A stretch of 64,000 bases of DNA, taken from assembly GCA_037446555.1 (NCBI GenBank), contig JBBIIK010000001.1:62001-126000 (forward strand), in the 5' to 3' direction. The notes beneath the pieces were generated by a model. The model searched no databases. It was not told where the DNA came from and saw only the letters and a list, made by a program, of their open reading frames with translations. Below are positions 52,832 to 61,259 of this stretch, in pieces. The position numbers and the translations under genes are program-made. The stretch's first letter is position 1. Every line of letters begins with the position of its first letter. The stretch comes from JANWVO01 sp037446555. Lineage in GTDB: Bacteria > Acidobacteriota > Terriglobia > Bryobacterales > Bryobacteraceae.

Positions 52832-54385
52832 ATGCGAATCGAGCGCCGTTTTCTTGCCGTTTTCTTGCTGCCGTGGCTGTTGGCGGCTCAGCCGGACGTG
52901 GACAGTGCCGCCTCGCGCGCCATGCGGGAGTTCGAGGTGCCGGGCATGGCTGTGGTGATCGTGCAGGACGGCGCCACGGTGTTGAGCCGCGGCTATGGAG
53001 TTCGAAAGCTTGGCGAGGCGGCGCCCGTCACGCCGCGCACGATGTTCGGCATCGCGTCGCACTCGAAGGCGTTCACGGCGGCGGCGATGGCGCTGCTGGT
53101 GGACGATGGCAAGCTGAAGTGGGACGACCGGGTGATCGATCACCTGCCCGGGTTCCAGATGAGCGACCCGTACGTAACGCGCGAAATGCGCATCCGGGAT
53201 CTCTTCACGCACCGCAGCGGTTTGGCGCTGGGCGCAGGCGACCTGATGTACTTTCCGCCCTCGGATCTGAGCCGGGCGGAGATCGTGCGGCGCCTGCGGT
53301 TCGTGCCGCTCGCCTACAGCTTCCGGGAGCGCTACGCGTACGACAACATCCTGTACATCGTGGCGGGCGAGGTGATCGCGCGCGTCTCCGGCATGCCGTG
53401 GGAGCGCTTTGTGAAGAACCGCATCCTGGACCCGCTCGGGATGAAGTCCACTGTCACGAGCATCCACGCATTGCGGGAGTACAGCGACGTAGCCTTTCCC
53501 CACGCAAAGGACGAGGGCACGCTGCGCCCGCTGCCGCTGGCCGAGAGCGACAACTGGGGCGCGGCAGCCGGCATCATCACGAACCTGGAGGACTTCAGCC
53601 GTTGGGTGCGCGTGCAGCTCGGAGGCGGGGAGATCGAAGGGAAGCGGCTGTTCAGCCAGGCGCAGCACCGGGAGATGTGGACGCCGGTGACCATGGTTCC
53701 CTCACGGCCGGGACAGGGCGCGCTTGCAGAGATCGCGCCGCAGTTTTCCGCTTATGCGCTCGGGTGGAACGTGAGCGATTACCGCGGGCGGCGCATCATT
53801 CACCACAGCGGCGGGCTCGCCGGCATGGTGACGCGGACGGTGCTCGTGCCCGACCTCCGGCTCGCCGTCAGCGTTTTCACCAATCAGGAGACAGGTGAGG
53901 CGATGAACGCCGTGATCTACACGGTGCTGGATCACTACCTCGGAGCTGCGCCAGTGGATTGGGTGGCGGCGCTCGGCGCCGCGCGCCGCAAGCGGGCCGA
54001 GGAGGCGGAGGCAAGAGTGCGCAAGGCGATGGAGAAGCGCGCCGCCGGAAAGGGGCCATCCCTTCGCCTGGCCTCATACGCGGGCCGGTACCGCGATCCG
54101 TGGTACGGGGACGTCATCTTGGCGGAGGACGGCGGCCGCCTGCGCATCCGCTTCACGCACACGCCGTGGCTGGAGGGAACCCTCGAACATTTCCAGCATG
54201 ATACGTTTATTGCCCGGTGGGACCGCCGCTGGCTGCTCGCCGACGCGTGGATCTGGTTTTCGCTGAAACCGGACGGAGCGGTTGCGGAAGCGAGAATGAG
54301 CGCCGTCTCCCCGCTCACCGACTTCAGCTTCGATTTCCACGATCTGCGGTTGGCGCCGGCGCCCGCGGACGCCAAGCCTTACTGA
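52832..54385 (+). CDS. Exported serine hydrolase of the class C beta-lactamase/DD-peptidase family
   Basis: The 517-residue protein has a signal peptide (FLAVFLLPWLLAAQ) and the S12 active-site set: S76-x-x-K79 in ASHSK, Y170-D-N172 in RYAYDN and H325-S-G in HHSGG. The C-terminal 120 residues (after about 395) form a DUF3471-like beta domain (YAGRYRDPWYGDVIL). It may act as a DD-peptidase or esterase in the periplasm; beta-lactamase activity should not be assumed. Its end overlaps the converging OPT transporter gene by seven bases. Confidence 0.87.
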   Translation: MRIERRFLAVFLLPWLLAAQPDVDSAASRAMREFEVPGMAVVIVQDGATVLSRGYGVRKLGEAAPVTPRTMFGIASHSKAFTAAAMALLVDDGKLKWDDRVIDHLPGFQMSDPYVTREMRIRDLFTHRSGLALGAGDLMYFPPSDLSRAEIVRRLRFVPLAYSFRERYAYDNILYIVAGEVIARVSGMPWERFVKNRILDPLGMKSTVTSIHALREYSDVAFPHAKDEGTLRPLPLAESDNWGAAAGIITNLEDFSRWVRVQLGGGEIEGKRLFSQAQHREMWTPVTMVPSRPGQGALAEIAPQFSAYALGWNVSDYRGRRIIHHSGGLAGMVTRTVLVPDLRLAVSVFTNQETGEAMNAVIYTVLDHYLGAAPVDWVAALGAARRKRAEEAEARVRKAMEKRAAGKGPSLRLASYAGRYRDPWYGDVILAEDGGRLRIRFTHTPWLEGTLEHFQHDTFIARWDRRWLLADAWIWFSLKPDGAVAEARMSAVSPLTDFSFDFHDLRLAPAPADAKPY

Positions 54386-56382
54386 CGCGCCTTTCGCAGA
54401 GGCACGCCCACCAGCGCGGCGGCGATCGCCGCGAAGGCGAGCCAGGAGAGCCATCTGCCCCACTGCGCGTACCAGCCGAACTCCGTTGTGCCGGAGATCC
54501 ACGCTGTGAGCGACGGCGCACCCGCCAGAAACAGCGTTGCCAGCAAGATTCCGGTGACGGCTTCTCCGGCGATGAGCCCGCTGGCGAGCAGCGTCCCCGC
54601 CTCTTCCGCCTGCCTCCGGCGGCCGTCTTCCGCCTCCCGCATCAGAAGGTCCGACGCCCAGCGGATGGCGCCGCCGACAAAAATGGCAGAACTTGTTTCA
54701 AAAGGAAGATACATCCCGACAGCCACGAGCATCATCGCCCGCGCGCCGCACAGGATGAGCGCCAACCCGAACGCGGCGCCCGCCGCGAGCAGCCCCCACG
54801 CCATGCCGCCGCCCACGATGCCCTTCGCCAGCGTCGCCATCAGCCCTGCCTGCGGCGCGGGCAGCGCCCGCCCGCCGATGCCGCCCGTCGCCAGGTTTGC
54901 CTCATGGAGCACAATGACTGGCGCCAGCAGGAAGAGCGACAGCAACACCACGGCGGCGATCTCCACCGCCTGCATCTTCCACGGCGTGCCACCCAGCAGG
55001 TGCCCGGCTTTCAGGTCCTGGATCATCGATCCAGCCACCGAAACGGCCACTGCCACCACCGCCGCGACGCCCAGCACTGCCGCCACGCCTGCCGCGCCGC
55101 GCACGCCGATGGCAGCCATCAACAGCGCCGCGAGAACCAAAGCAGAAAGGGTCAGACCGCTGAGCGGCTGGTTGGAGCTTCCCACCAGCCCCACCAGGTA
55201 GCCGCCAACAGCGGAGAGCAGAAACCCCGCGGCTCCCATCAGCAGCGCCGCCGCCAGCGCGGCAGCCCAGGAACCCGTGAACGCGTGGTAGATCCACGTC
55301 ACCAGCACGACGAGCGCGCCGATCGCGGCAACCACGAGCCGGAGCGGAAGGTCGCGCTCGGTTCTCTCGACCTGCGCACCGCCTCCGTGACGCGCCCGCC
55401 AGGCCCCGGCGAGCGACTGCACCAGGGATGCGCGCATCGACCACATCGTGTTGGCGGCCCCCACCAGCATCATGCCCACCGCGAGCGGGCGCACGATGTT
55501 CATCCACACTGTATAAGCCGCCACGGCCGGCTCCGCCGCGCCCGAGCGGGTTGCGAAATCCGGATCGAAAAACAGCAGCAAGGGGATCAAGACCCACCAG
55601 GCGAGAATGCCCCCGGAGACGTTGATGGATGCATATCGCGGCCCGATGATGAAGCCGATGCCGAGCAGCGCCGGCGACAGGGCGGGCGTGGCCCACGCCA
55701 CGCCGCCGCCATGGGCCACCGGGCGCAGAGGCGTCTTCGCAAAATCGAAATGCTGCACGACGCTGCGCGGAAAAGCAAGAAATCCCTCCGTGAACTCGCG
55801 GAAAACGAGCAGCCCTTTTTCGCTCTTCAGGATCTGGATCAGTGCGCCGAGGCCCATGCCGCCGAAGACGAGCCGGGGCGCATCGCCCGACTCCTGCCCG
55901 GCGCGAACGATCTCGTAGCTGGCCACGCTCTCCGGCCATGGCAGCCCCGCGTCCACACACAGTGCGCGCCGCAGCAGAACGATGAAGAAGATGCCGGCCA
56001 GCCCGCCGGCCAGCAGGATGACCGTCCCCTCCCAGTAGTGGCCACGCAGGTCCTCCCACAGGCGGCGGCCATCCATCTCCACCATGAGGAACGCCGGCAG
56101 CGTGAAGATTGCCCCCGCCACCAGCGCCTCGCCGACGCTCGCCGCCGTGCGCGTGATGTTCTGCTCGAGCACGCCGCCGCGCCACCAGGGCAAGCGCGCT
56201 ACCGCCAGCGCGATGACGGCGGCGGGAATCGTCGCCGCCACCGTCTGGCCTGCCTTCATTCCCAGATAGGCGTTCGCCGCCCCGAACACGAAGGCCAGCA
56301 GCAGCCCGAGAAGCACTGCCTTCCATGTCAGTTCGCGCCCATTGCCGCCAGATGGGAGTGCCACAGGTCGATGGTACTTCAC
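54379..56382 (-). CDS. OPT family oligopeptide transporter
   Basis: The 667-residue protein has about 15 hydrophobic segments. ANAYLGMKAGQTVAATIPAAVIAL near residue 40 is the conserved N-terminal OPT motif and FGGMGLGALIQ and VWMNIVRPLAVGMM are other typical segments. OPT proteins take up oligopeptides or metal-siderophore complexes with protons. The substrate is not inferable. It is divergent from ppk1 (52 bases). Confidence 0.86.
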   Translation of the reverse strand: MKYHRPVALPSGGNGRELTWKAVLLGLLLAFVFGAANAYLGMKAGQTVAATIPAAVIALAVARLPWWRGGVLEQNITRTAASVGEALVAGAIFTLPAFLMVEMDGRRLWEDLRGHYWEGTVILLAGGLAGIFFIVLLRRALCVDAGLPWPESVASYEIVRAGQESGDAPRLVFGGMGLGALIQILKSEKGLLVFREFTEGFLAFPRSVVQHFDFAKTPLRPVAHGGGVAWATPALSPALLGIGFIIGPRYASINVSGGILAWWVLIPLLLFFDPDFATRSGAAEPAVAAYTVWMNIVRPLAVGMMLVGAANTMWSMRASLVQSLAGAWRARHGGGAQVERTERDLPLRLVVAAIGALVVLVTWIYHAFTGSWAAALAAALLMGAAGFLLSAVGGYLVGLVGSSNQPLSGLTLSALVLAALLMAAIGVRGAAGVAAVLGVAAVVAVAVSVAGSMIQDLKAGHLLGGTPWKMQAVEIAAVVLLSLFLLAPVIVLHEANLATGGIGGRALPAPQAGLMATLAKGIVGGGMAWGLLAAGAAFGLALILCGARAMMLVAVGMYLPFETSSAIFVGGAIRWASDLLMREAEDGRRRQAEEAGTLLASGLIAGEAVTGILLATLFLAGAPSLTAWISGTTEFGWYAQWGRWLSWLAFAAIAAALVGVPLRKARQ

Positions 56383-56434
56383 GCGGGCCCTGCCACTGGC
56401 GCCGCCGCTCGGCTACAGTAATGGGGAAGCCCGC

Positions 56435-58564
56435 ATGCCCGCAGGAAAAGCGAAAAAGACGAAGCAGGGAGCGAAGGAAAAAACTCCACCGGGTCCGGAC
56501 TTGCGCGATCCTTCTCTTTACATCAACAGGGAGCTCAGCCTGCTGGAGTTCCAGCGGCGCGTGCTGGAAGAGGCGCAGGACCCGTCGAATCCCCTGCTGG
56601 AGCGCGTCAAGTTCCTGTCGATTCTCGGCTCCAACCTCGATGAGTTCTTCATGGTGCGCGTGGCCGGCCTGTACAGCCAGATGGAGTCGGGCATCCTCGA
56701 AACGGGCCCGGATGCGATGACGCCCGCGGCGCAGCTGGAGGCAATTCGCAAGGTGTACAACCGGCTGTTCGCTGACGCGCACAAATGCAGGAAGGATCTG
56801 TTCGCGCAGCTGCGCCAGCACGGCATTCTGATCCTGGACTACGCGGACCTCTCCGAAGCGCAGATGGAAGCAGCGCGCCGGTACTTTGACGAGGTCATTT
56901 ACCCGGTGCTCACGCCGCTGGCGTTCGATCCGGGCCGCCCCTTCCCGCACATCTCGAACCTGAGTCTCAACCTTGCCGTGCTGGTGCGGCATCCGAGCGG
57001 AGAGCAGCGCTTTGCGCGCATCAAGGTCCCGGACACGATCTCGCAGGCCGTTCCGCTGCACAGGCCGCCGCAGCGGCGAACGGGCCGCCCGCTGACGTTT
57101 ACATGGATCGAACAGGTGATCCAGGCGAACCTGGCGACGCTGTTCCCCGGAATGGAGATTCTCGAGGCCCATCCGTTCCATGTCACGCGGGACGCCGACA
57201 TCGAAATTCAAGAGCTGGAAGCGGAAGATCTGCTGGAAAGCGTCGAGGAGAGCGTGCGCCAGCGGCGCTTCGGCGCCGTGGTGCGCCTGAAGGTGCCGAA
57301 GCGGATGCCGGACTCGATCCTCGAGATCCTGAAGACGAACCTGGAGATTGACGACGACGCCGTCTACCGCGTGGAAGGGCCGCTGGCGCTCGTGCGCCTG
57401 AAACACATCGCAGCTCTTGACCGGCCGGACCTGAAGGACAAGCCGTTCACACCGGCGCCGCTCACAGGTATCGTCGAAGACGAGGATATCTTCTCAGCCA
57501 TCCGCCGCGGCGACATCCTTTTGCACCACCCCTTCGACAGCTTTCAACCTGTGATCGATTTCCTGCGAACGGCCGCCCGCGACCCCAATGTACTTGCGAT
57601 CAAGATGACGCTGTACCGCGTTGGCCCGAACGCGCCGGTAGTAGAGGCGCTGCTCGACGCCAACTCGCGCGGCAAGCAGGTGGCGGTGCTCGTGGAACTC
57701 AAGGCGCGCTTCGACGAGGAGTCCAACATCGAATGGGCGCGGGCGCTGGAACGCGAAGGCGTGCACGTCGTCTACGGCCTGCTCGGCGTCAAGGTGCACT
57801 GCAAGGTGGCGATGGTCGTGCGCCGGGAAGGGACCAAGATCCGCCGCTATGTGCACTTGTCCACGGGCAACTACAACGCCGTCACCGCGCACCTGTACAC
57901 CGACATCGGACTGTTCACCTGCGAAGAGCAGATCGGCGCCGCTTGCACGGACCTGTTCAACTACCTCACCGGCTACTCGGCGCGATCCGATTATGGGAAG
58001 CTCCTGGTGGCTCCGATCAATATGCGGCAGAAGTTCGAGACGCTCATCCGCCGCGAGATCACCCACGCCCGGGCGGGCAAGCCCGCGCGGCTCATCTTCA
58101 AGATGAACGCGCTGGTCGATCCGCGCATCATCCGGCTGCTTTACGAGGCCTCGATGGCGGGCGTGCGGGTGGATCTCCTCTGCCGCGGCATTTGCTGCCT
58201 GCGGCCCGGCCTGCCCGGCATCAGCGAGAACATCCGGGTCACGAGCATTGTCGGGCGCTTCCTCGAACACAGCCGTATTTACTGGTTCCAGAACAACGGC
58301 CAGGAAGAGGCCCTGCTCGGATCGGCGGACCTGATGCCGCGAAATCTGGACCGCCGGGTGGAAACGCTCTTCCCCATTGAAAAACACGCCCTGCTGCGCT
58401 ATCTTCGCGACCGCGTGCTGTCGGCGTACCTGAAGGACAACGTCAAGGCGCGCCGCATGAGGAAGGACGGAACCTACGAACGCGCCCCGCGCAAGGAGGG
58501 CGAGAAGCCCGTCGACGCGCAGGCGCACCTGTTGAGGGCGAAATGCTCGAAAACGTCAACCTGA
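56435..58564 (+). CDS. ppk1: Polyphosphate kinase 1
   Basis: PPK1 makes polyphosphate from ATP, reversibly. The 709-residue protein contains YINRELSLLEFQRRVLEEA and ILGSNLDEFFMVRV at the N-terminus, the phosphorylated histidine in VKVHCKVAMV (455) and a second active-site histidine in EHSRIYWF (612), with HLSTGNYN between. Start at 56435: GGGGAAG lies five bases upstream. The 3' end overlaps the next polyphosphate gene by 22 bases, so the three kinase genes form an operon. Confidence 0.94.
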   Translation: MPAGKAKKTKQGAKEKTPPGPDLRDPSLYINRELSLLEFQRRVLEEAQDPSNPLLERVKFLSILGSNLDEFFMVRVAGLYSQMESGILETGPDAMTPAAQLEAIRKVYNRLFADAHKCRKDLFAQLRQHGILILDYADLSEAQMEAARRYFDEVIYPVLTPLAFDPGRPFPHISNLSLNLAVLVRHPSGEQRFARIKVPDTISQAVPLHRPPQRRTGRPLTFTWIEQVIQANLATLFPGMEILEAHPFHVTRDADIEIQELEAEDLLESVEESVRQRRFGAVVRLKVPKRMPDSILEILKTNLEIDDDAVYRVEGPLALVRLKHIAALDRPDLKDKPFTPAPLTGIVEDEDIFSAIRRGDILLHHPFDSFQPVIDFLRTAARDPNVLAIKMTLYRVGPNAPVVEALLDANSRGKQVAVLVELKARFDEESNIEWARALEREGVHVVYGLLGVKVHCKVAMVVRREGTKIRRYVHLSTGNYNAVTAHLYTDIGLFTCEEQIGAACTDLFNYLTGYSARSDYGKLLVAPINMRQKFETLIRREITHARAGKPARLIFKMNALVDPRIIRLLYEASMAGVRVDLLCRGICCLRPGLPGISENIRVTSIVGRFLEHSRIYWFQNNGQEEALLGSADLMPRNLDRRVETLFPIEKHALLRYLRDRVLSAYLKDNVKARRMRKDGTYERAPRKEGEKPVDAQAHLLRAKCSKTST

Positions 58565-59343
58565 ACCGCAAGCTCGGGCGCGAGACCTGGGAGCGCGAGC
58601 TGCCCGCGCTACAGCGGCGCCTCTTCGATCTGGAGAAGGCATGCTGGGACCACGGCAAGTCTTCCATCGTCGTCTTTGAAGGATGGGAGGCCGCAGGCAA
58701 AGGCGGCGCGATCTCCACGCTCACGGCACGGCTGGATGCGCGCGGTTACCGCCTGTACACCATCACGCCGCCCCGCACCTACGAGCAGGAGTACCCCTGG
58801 CTCTGGCGATTCTGGCTCAAGGTGCCCAACCGCGGGGAGATGGCCATCTTCGACCACTCCTGGTACCGGCGGGTGCTGGACGACCGGGTGGAAAAGCTGG
58901 CCCCGAAGAAGGAATGGCGGAAGGCCTACCTGGACATCTCCGAATTCGAGCGGATGCTGGCAGACGACGGCACGACGATCCTGAAATTCTGGTTCCACAT
59001 CAGCAAGAAAGAGCAGAAGAAGCGGTTCGACAGAATCTCGAAAGATCCGCTGGAAAGCTGGCGAATCACAAAGGATGACTGGAAGCGGGACGAACAATAC
59101 GGCGAGTGGCTGGCCGCTGCCGAGGAGATGCTGGAGCGGACGGAGAGCGAGTACGCTCCGTGGACGATCGTCGAGGCGACATGCCGCCGCTACGCGCGAC
59201 ACAAGGTCTTTCAGACCATCATTTCAGCGCTGGAAAAGGCGCTCGGCGGCGCCGCGCCTCCCGTGCAGGCGCCAAACCAGCGAGATGCCGAGCTGCGACG
59301 CGTGATGCAGAGCGTCAGCGGCGCAGAGAACGGAGGCGCCTGA
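58543..59343 (+). CDS. Polyphosphate kinase 2 family protein, first of a tandem pair
   Basis: The 266-residue single-domain PPK2 has Walker A FEGWEAAGKGG near residues 45-55, Walker B-like MAIFDHSWYRR and a lid region with KDDWKRD. Single-domain PPK2 enzymes phosphorylate ADP or AMP with polyphosphate. The gene overlaps ppk1 at its start and the next PPK2 gene at its stop (TGATG). Together the pair corresponds to the two halves of the fused PPK2 of class II (polyphosphate:AMP phosphotransferase, about 500 residues). Confidence 0.86.
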   Translation: MLENVNLNRKLGRETWERELPALQRRLFDLEKACWDHGKSSIVVFEGWEAAGKGGAISTLTARLDARGYRLYTITPPRTYEQEYPWLWRFWLKVPNRGEMAIFDHSWYRRVLDDRVEKLAPKKEWRKAYLDISEFERMLADDGTTILKFWFHISKKEQKKRFDRISKDPLESWRITKDDWKRDEQYGEWLAAAEEMLERTESEYAPWTIVEATCRRYARHKVFQTIISALEKALGGAAPPVQAPNQRDAELRRVMQSVSGAENGGA

Positions 59344-60080
59344 TGCTGAAGTCGCTCGACCTGACTCTGGCGGTTCCCCGCGACGAGTACATGCTGCAAT
59401 TGGCGCGGAGGCAGATCCAGTTGCGCGAACTCGGTTGGCAGGTATACCAACAGAAGCGTCCCGTTGTAATCGTGTTCGAGGGGTGGGACGCGGCGGGCAA
59501 GGGCGGCACGATCCGCCGCATCACCGAAAAGCTCGACCCCCGCGGCTTCACCGTCTGGCCCATCAGCGCGCCGCAGGGCGAGGACAAGACGCGCCACTAC
59601 CTTTACCGCTTCTGGCGCCGCCTTCCCCCGCGCGGGCAGATCGCGATCTTTGACCGCTCCTGGTACGGGCGCATGCTCGTCGAACGGGTGGAAGGTTTCT
59701 GCGCCGAAGAGGCGTGGCGCCGGGCCTACAAGGAGATCAACTCCTTCGAACGGCAGTTCACGGATTTCGGCGCCGTTCTGGCAAAGTTCTTTATCCATAT
59801 CTCCCGCGACGAGCAATTGAGGCGATTCCGCGAGCGCGAAAAGACCGGCTACAAGGCGTGGAAGCTGACCGCCGAAGACTGGCGGAACCGCTCCAAGTGG
59901 AACGCCTACGAGCAGGCGGTGGAGGAAATGGTGCTGAAGACGAGCACTCTCACCGCTCCCTGGCACCTGATTGAAGGCAACGACAAGTATCACGCGCGCA
60001 TCAAAGTGCTCTCGACTCTCGTGAAGACGCTCTCCGAGGCGCTCGACTACGAGCCCCCCGACCCGCTGAAGAAGAAATGA
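59343..60080 (+). CDS. Polyphosphate kinase 2 family protein, second of a tandem pair
   Basis: The 245-residue protein repeats the PPK2 fold: Walker A FEGWDAAGKGG at 45-55, MAIFDRSW-type Walker B (IAIFDRSWYGRM) and a lid with TAEDWRNRSKWNAY. Its sequence is closer to the catalytic C-terminal half of fused AMP-type PPK2 (WDAAGKGG, DRSWYGR) than its partner (WEAAGKGG, DHSWYRR), suggesting that this subunit is the active one. The ATG overlaps the preceding stop by one base, and the stop overlaps the next gene by four. Confidence 0.86.
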   Translation: MLKSLDLTLAVPRDEYMLQLARRQIQLRELGWQVYQQKRPVVIVFEGWDAAGKGGTIRRITEKLDPRGFTVWPISAPQGEDKTRHYLYRFWRRLPPRGQIAIFDRSWYGRMLVERVEGFCAEEAWRRAYKEINSFERQFTDFGAVLAKFFIHISRDEQLRRFREREKTGYKAWKLTAEDWRNRSKWNAYEQAVEEMVLKTSTLTAPWHLIEGNDKYHARIKVLSTLVKTLSEALDYEPPDPLKKK

Positions 60081-60829
60081 CCGCGCGCCTCTACGCCGCG
60101 CTTCTGCTCGCCGCGCTCTGCCACAGTGCCCCGCGGGGGCGCTTCGAGCGCCGTGACTGGAGTGCCCCTGTCCCGCTGCCCCGCGGCGCGATGCTGGTCA
60201 TCGGGTTCCTGGGCGGCTGGGAGCGCTGGGACGACGACCGCCGCGGAGTCCGCCGCCTGGCCCTGCGGCTGCGTGAATCGGCCCCGCGGGCGCTGTTTTT
60301 GGAGACCGCCTCGAACCACGACCGCAAGCTGGTGCGGCGCATTCTGCTGGAGAGCCTGGACCTTGACCGCGACGGGAAGCTGACCCGCGAGGGAACAGAA
60401 TCCGTGGATCTTGTTTTTTACGGGCAGAGCTTCGGCGGAGCGGCCGCCGTCTATCTGGCGCGCGATCTGGCCCGCCACGGCGTGCCCGTGCGGCTCACCG
60501 TGCAGGTGGACAGCGTGGGGCGCAGGGATCACCTGATCCCGCCCAACGTGGCGCGCGCGTTGAACCTGTATCAGCGCGATCCGGGGCCCATCCGCGGAGA
60601 GCCGGCCATTCGCGCCGCCGACCCGTCGCGCACCACGATTCTTGGCAACTTCCCTTTCACTTATCTTTTCCGCCACGTCGACATGAGCCAGTATCCGGCC
60701 ATCGCCCGCCGCATTGGACTCTCGCACTGGAAGATGGACAACGACCCCGCCGTATGGGCCATCGTGGAGGCCACAATCCGGGCCGAAATCATGCGCTGGC
60801 AGGCCGAGAAGAGCCCAACCGGGCCATGA
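60077..60829 (+). CDS. Alpha/beta-hydrolase-like exported protein
   Basis: The 250-residue protein has a short hydrophobic N-terminus (LYAALLLAALCHSA) and a GQSFGG motif at about 115 in VFYGQSFGGAAAVYLARDL, which is the nucleophile elbow of alpha/beta hydrolases. LVIGFLGGWERWDD near residue 40 resembles the oxyanion-hole region. The substrate is unknown. It overlaps the second PPK2 gene by four bases, so it is part of the polyphosphate operon; its 3' end overlaps the converging YjbR-type gene by 41 bases. Confidence 0.65.
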   Translation: MTARLYAALLLAALCHSAPRGRFERRDWSAPVPLPRGAMLVIGFLGGWERWDDDRRGVRRLALRLRESAPRALFLETASNHDRKLVRRILLESLDLDRDGKLTREGTESVDLVFYGQSFGGAAAVYLARDLARHGVPVRLTVQVDSVGRRDHLIPPNVARALNLYQRDPGPIRGEPAIRAADPSRTTILGNFPFTYLFRHVDMSQYPAIARRIGLSHWKMDNDPAVWAIVEATIRAEIMRWQAEKSPTGP

Positions 60830-61166
60830 GCCGCTCCCGCTCGCGCTTGCTCCGCCGCCCCGCCACAAGCTTCCACGATTGCACGATCCTTTGTTTCAGC
60901 TCCGCGGGCTGCATCGCATCCGGAGACTCCAGCGCCACCCACCTCGCACGCGCCAGGTAGGGCGCGGGCACGATGCCCGGGCGTTCCACCAACTCCGCGT
61001 ACTCTTCCTCGGCGGCTTTCAGCGACAGCCACACGCCTCCCGGCTCCAGCGATACCACGCAGAACATTTTGCCCGTGACTTTGAACACGAGATCGCCGCC
61101 CCAGAGGATCTCTTCCGTGACACCGGGAAGAGACAGGCAGACCGCCCGTACCCATTCCACGTCCAT
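60789..61166 (-). CDS. MmcQ/YjbR family DNA-binding-like protein
   Basis: The 125-residue protein matches the MmcQ/YjbR fold: RAVCLSLPGVTEEILWG near the N-terminus, VFKVTGKMFCVV, VWLSLKAAEEEYAEL and WVALESPDAM. These proteins resemble CyaY-fold DNA-binding proteins; their role is not established. The gene overlaps the upstream hydrolase gene on the opposite strand by 41 bases, which is long but both frames have clear family features. Confidence 0.82.
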   Translation of the reverse strand: MDVEWVRAVCLSLPGVTEEILWGGDLVFKVTGKMFCVVSLEPGGVWLSLKAAEEEYAELVERPGIVPAPYLARARWVALESPDAMQPAELKQRIVQSWKLVAGRRSKRERERLMARLGSSRPASA

Positions 61167-61259
61167 GATGCTTCCAAGTATACGGAGCTGTTGTTGACCC
61201 CCGGTTCGCGCCCGCGTAGGATCAAGTCAGGCATGCACGGGCAGGGGAGGAGAACGACG

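Noticed and set aside
52832..54385. Beta-lactamase resistance gene
   Set aside because: The active-site motifs are shared by DD-peptidases and esterases, and the C-terminal extra domain is unlike dedicated beta-lactamases.
54902..57406. 834-residue leftward frame across the OPT transporter and ppk1
   Set aside because: Overlaps two recognisable genes in other frames; it is a high-GC artefact.
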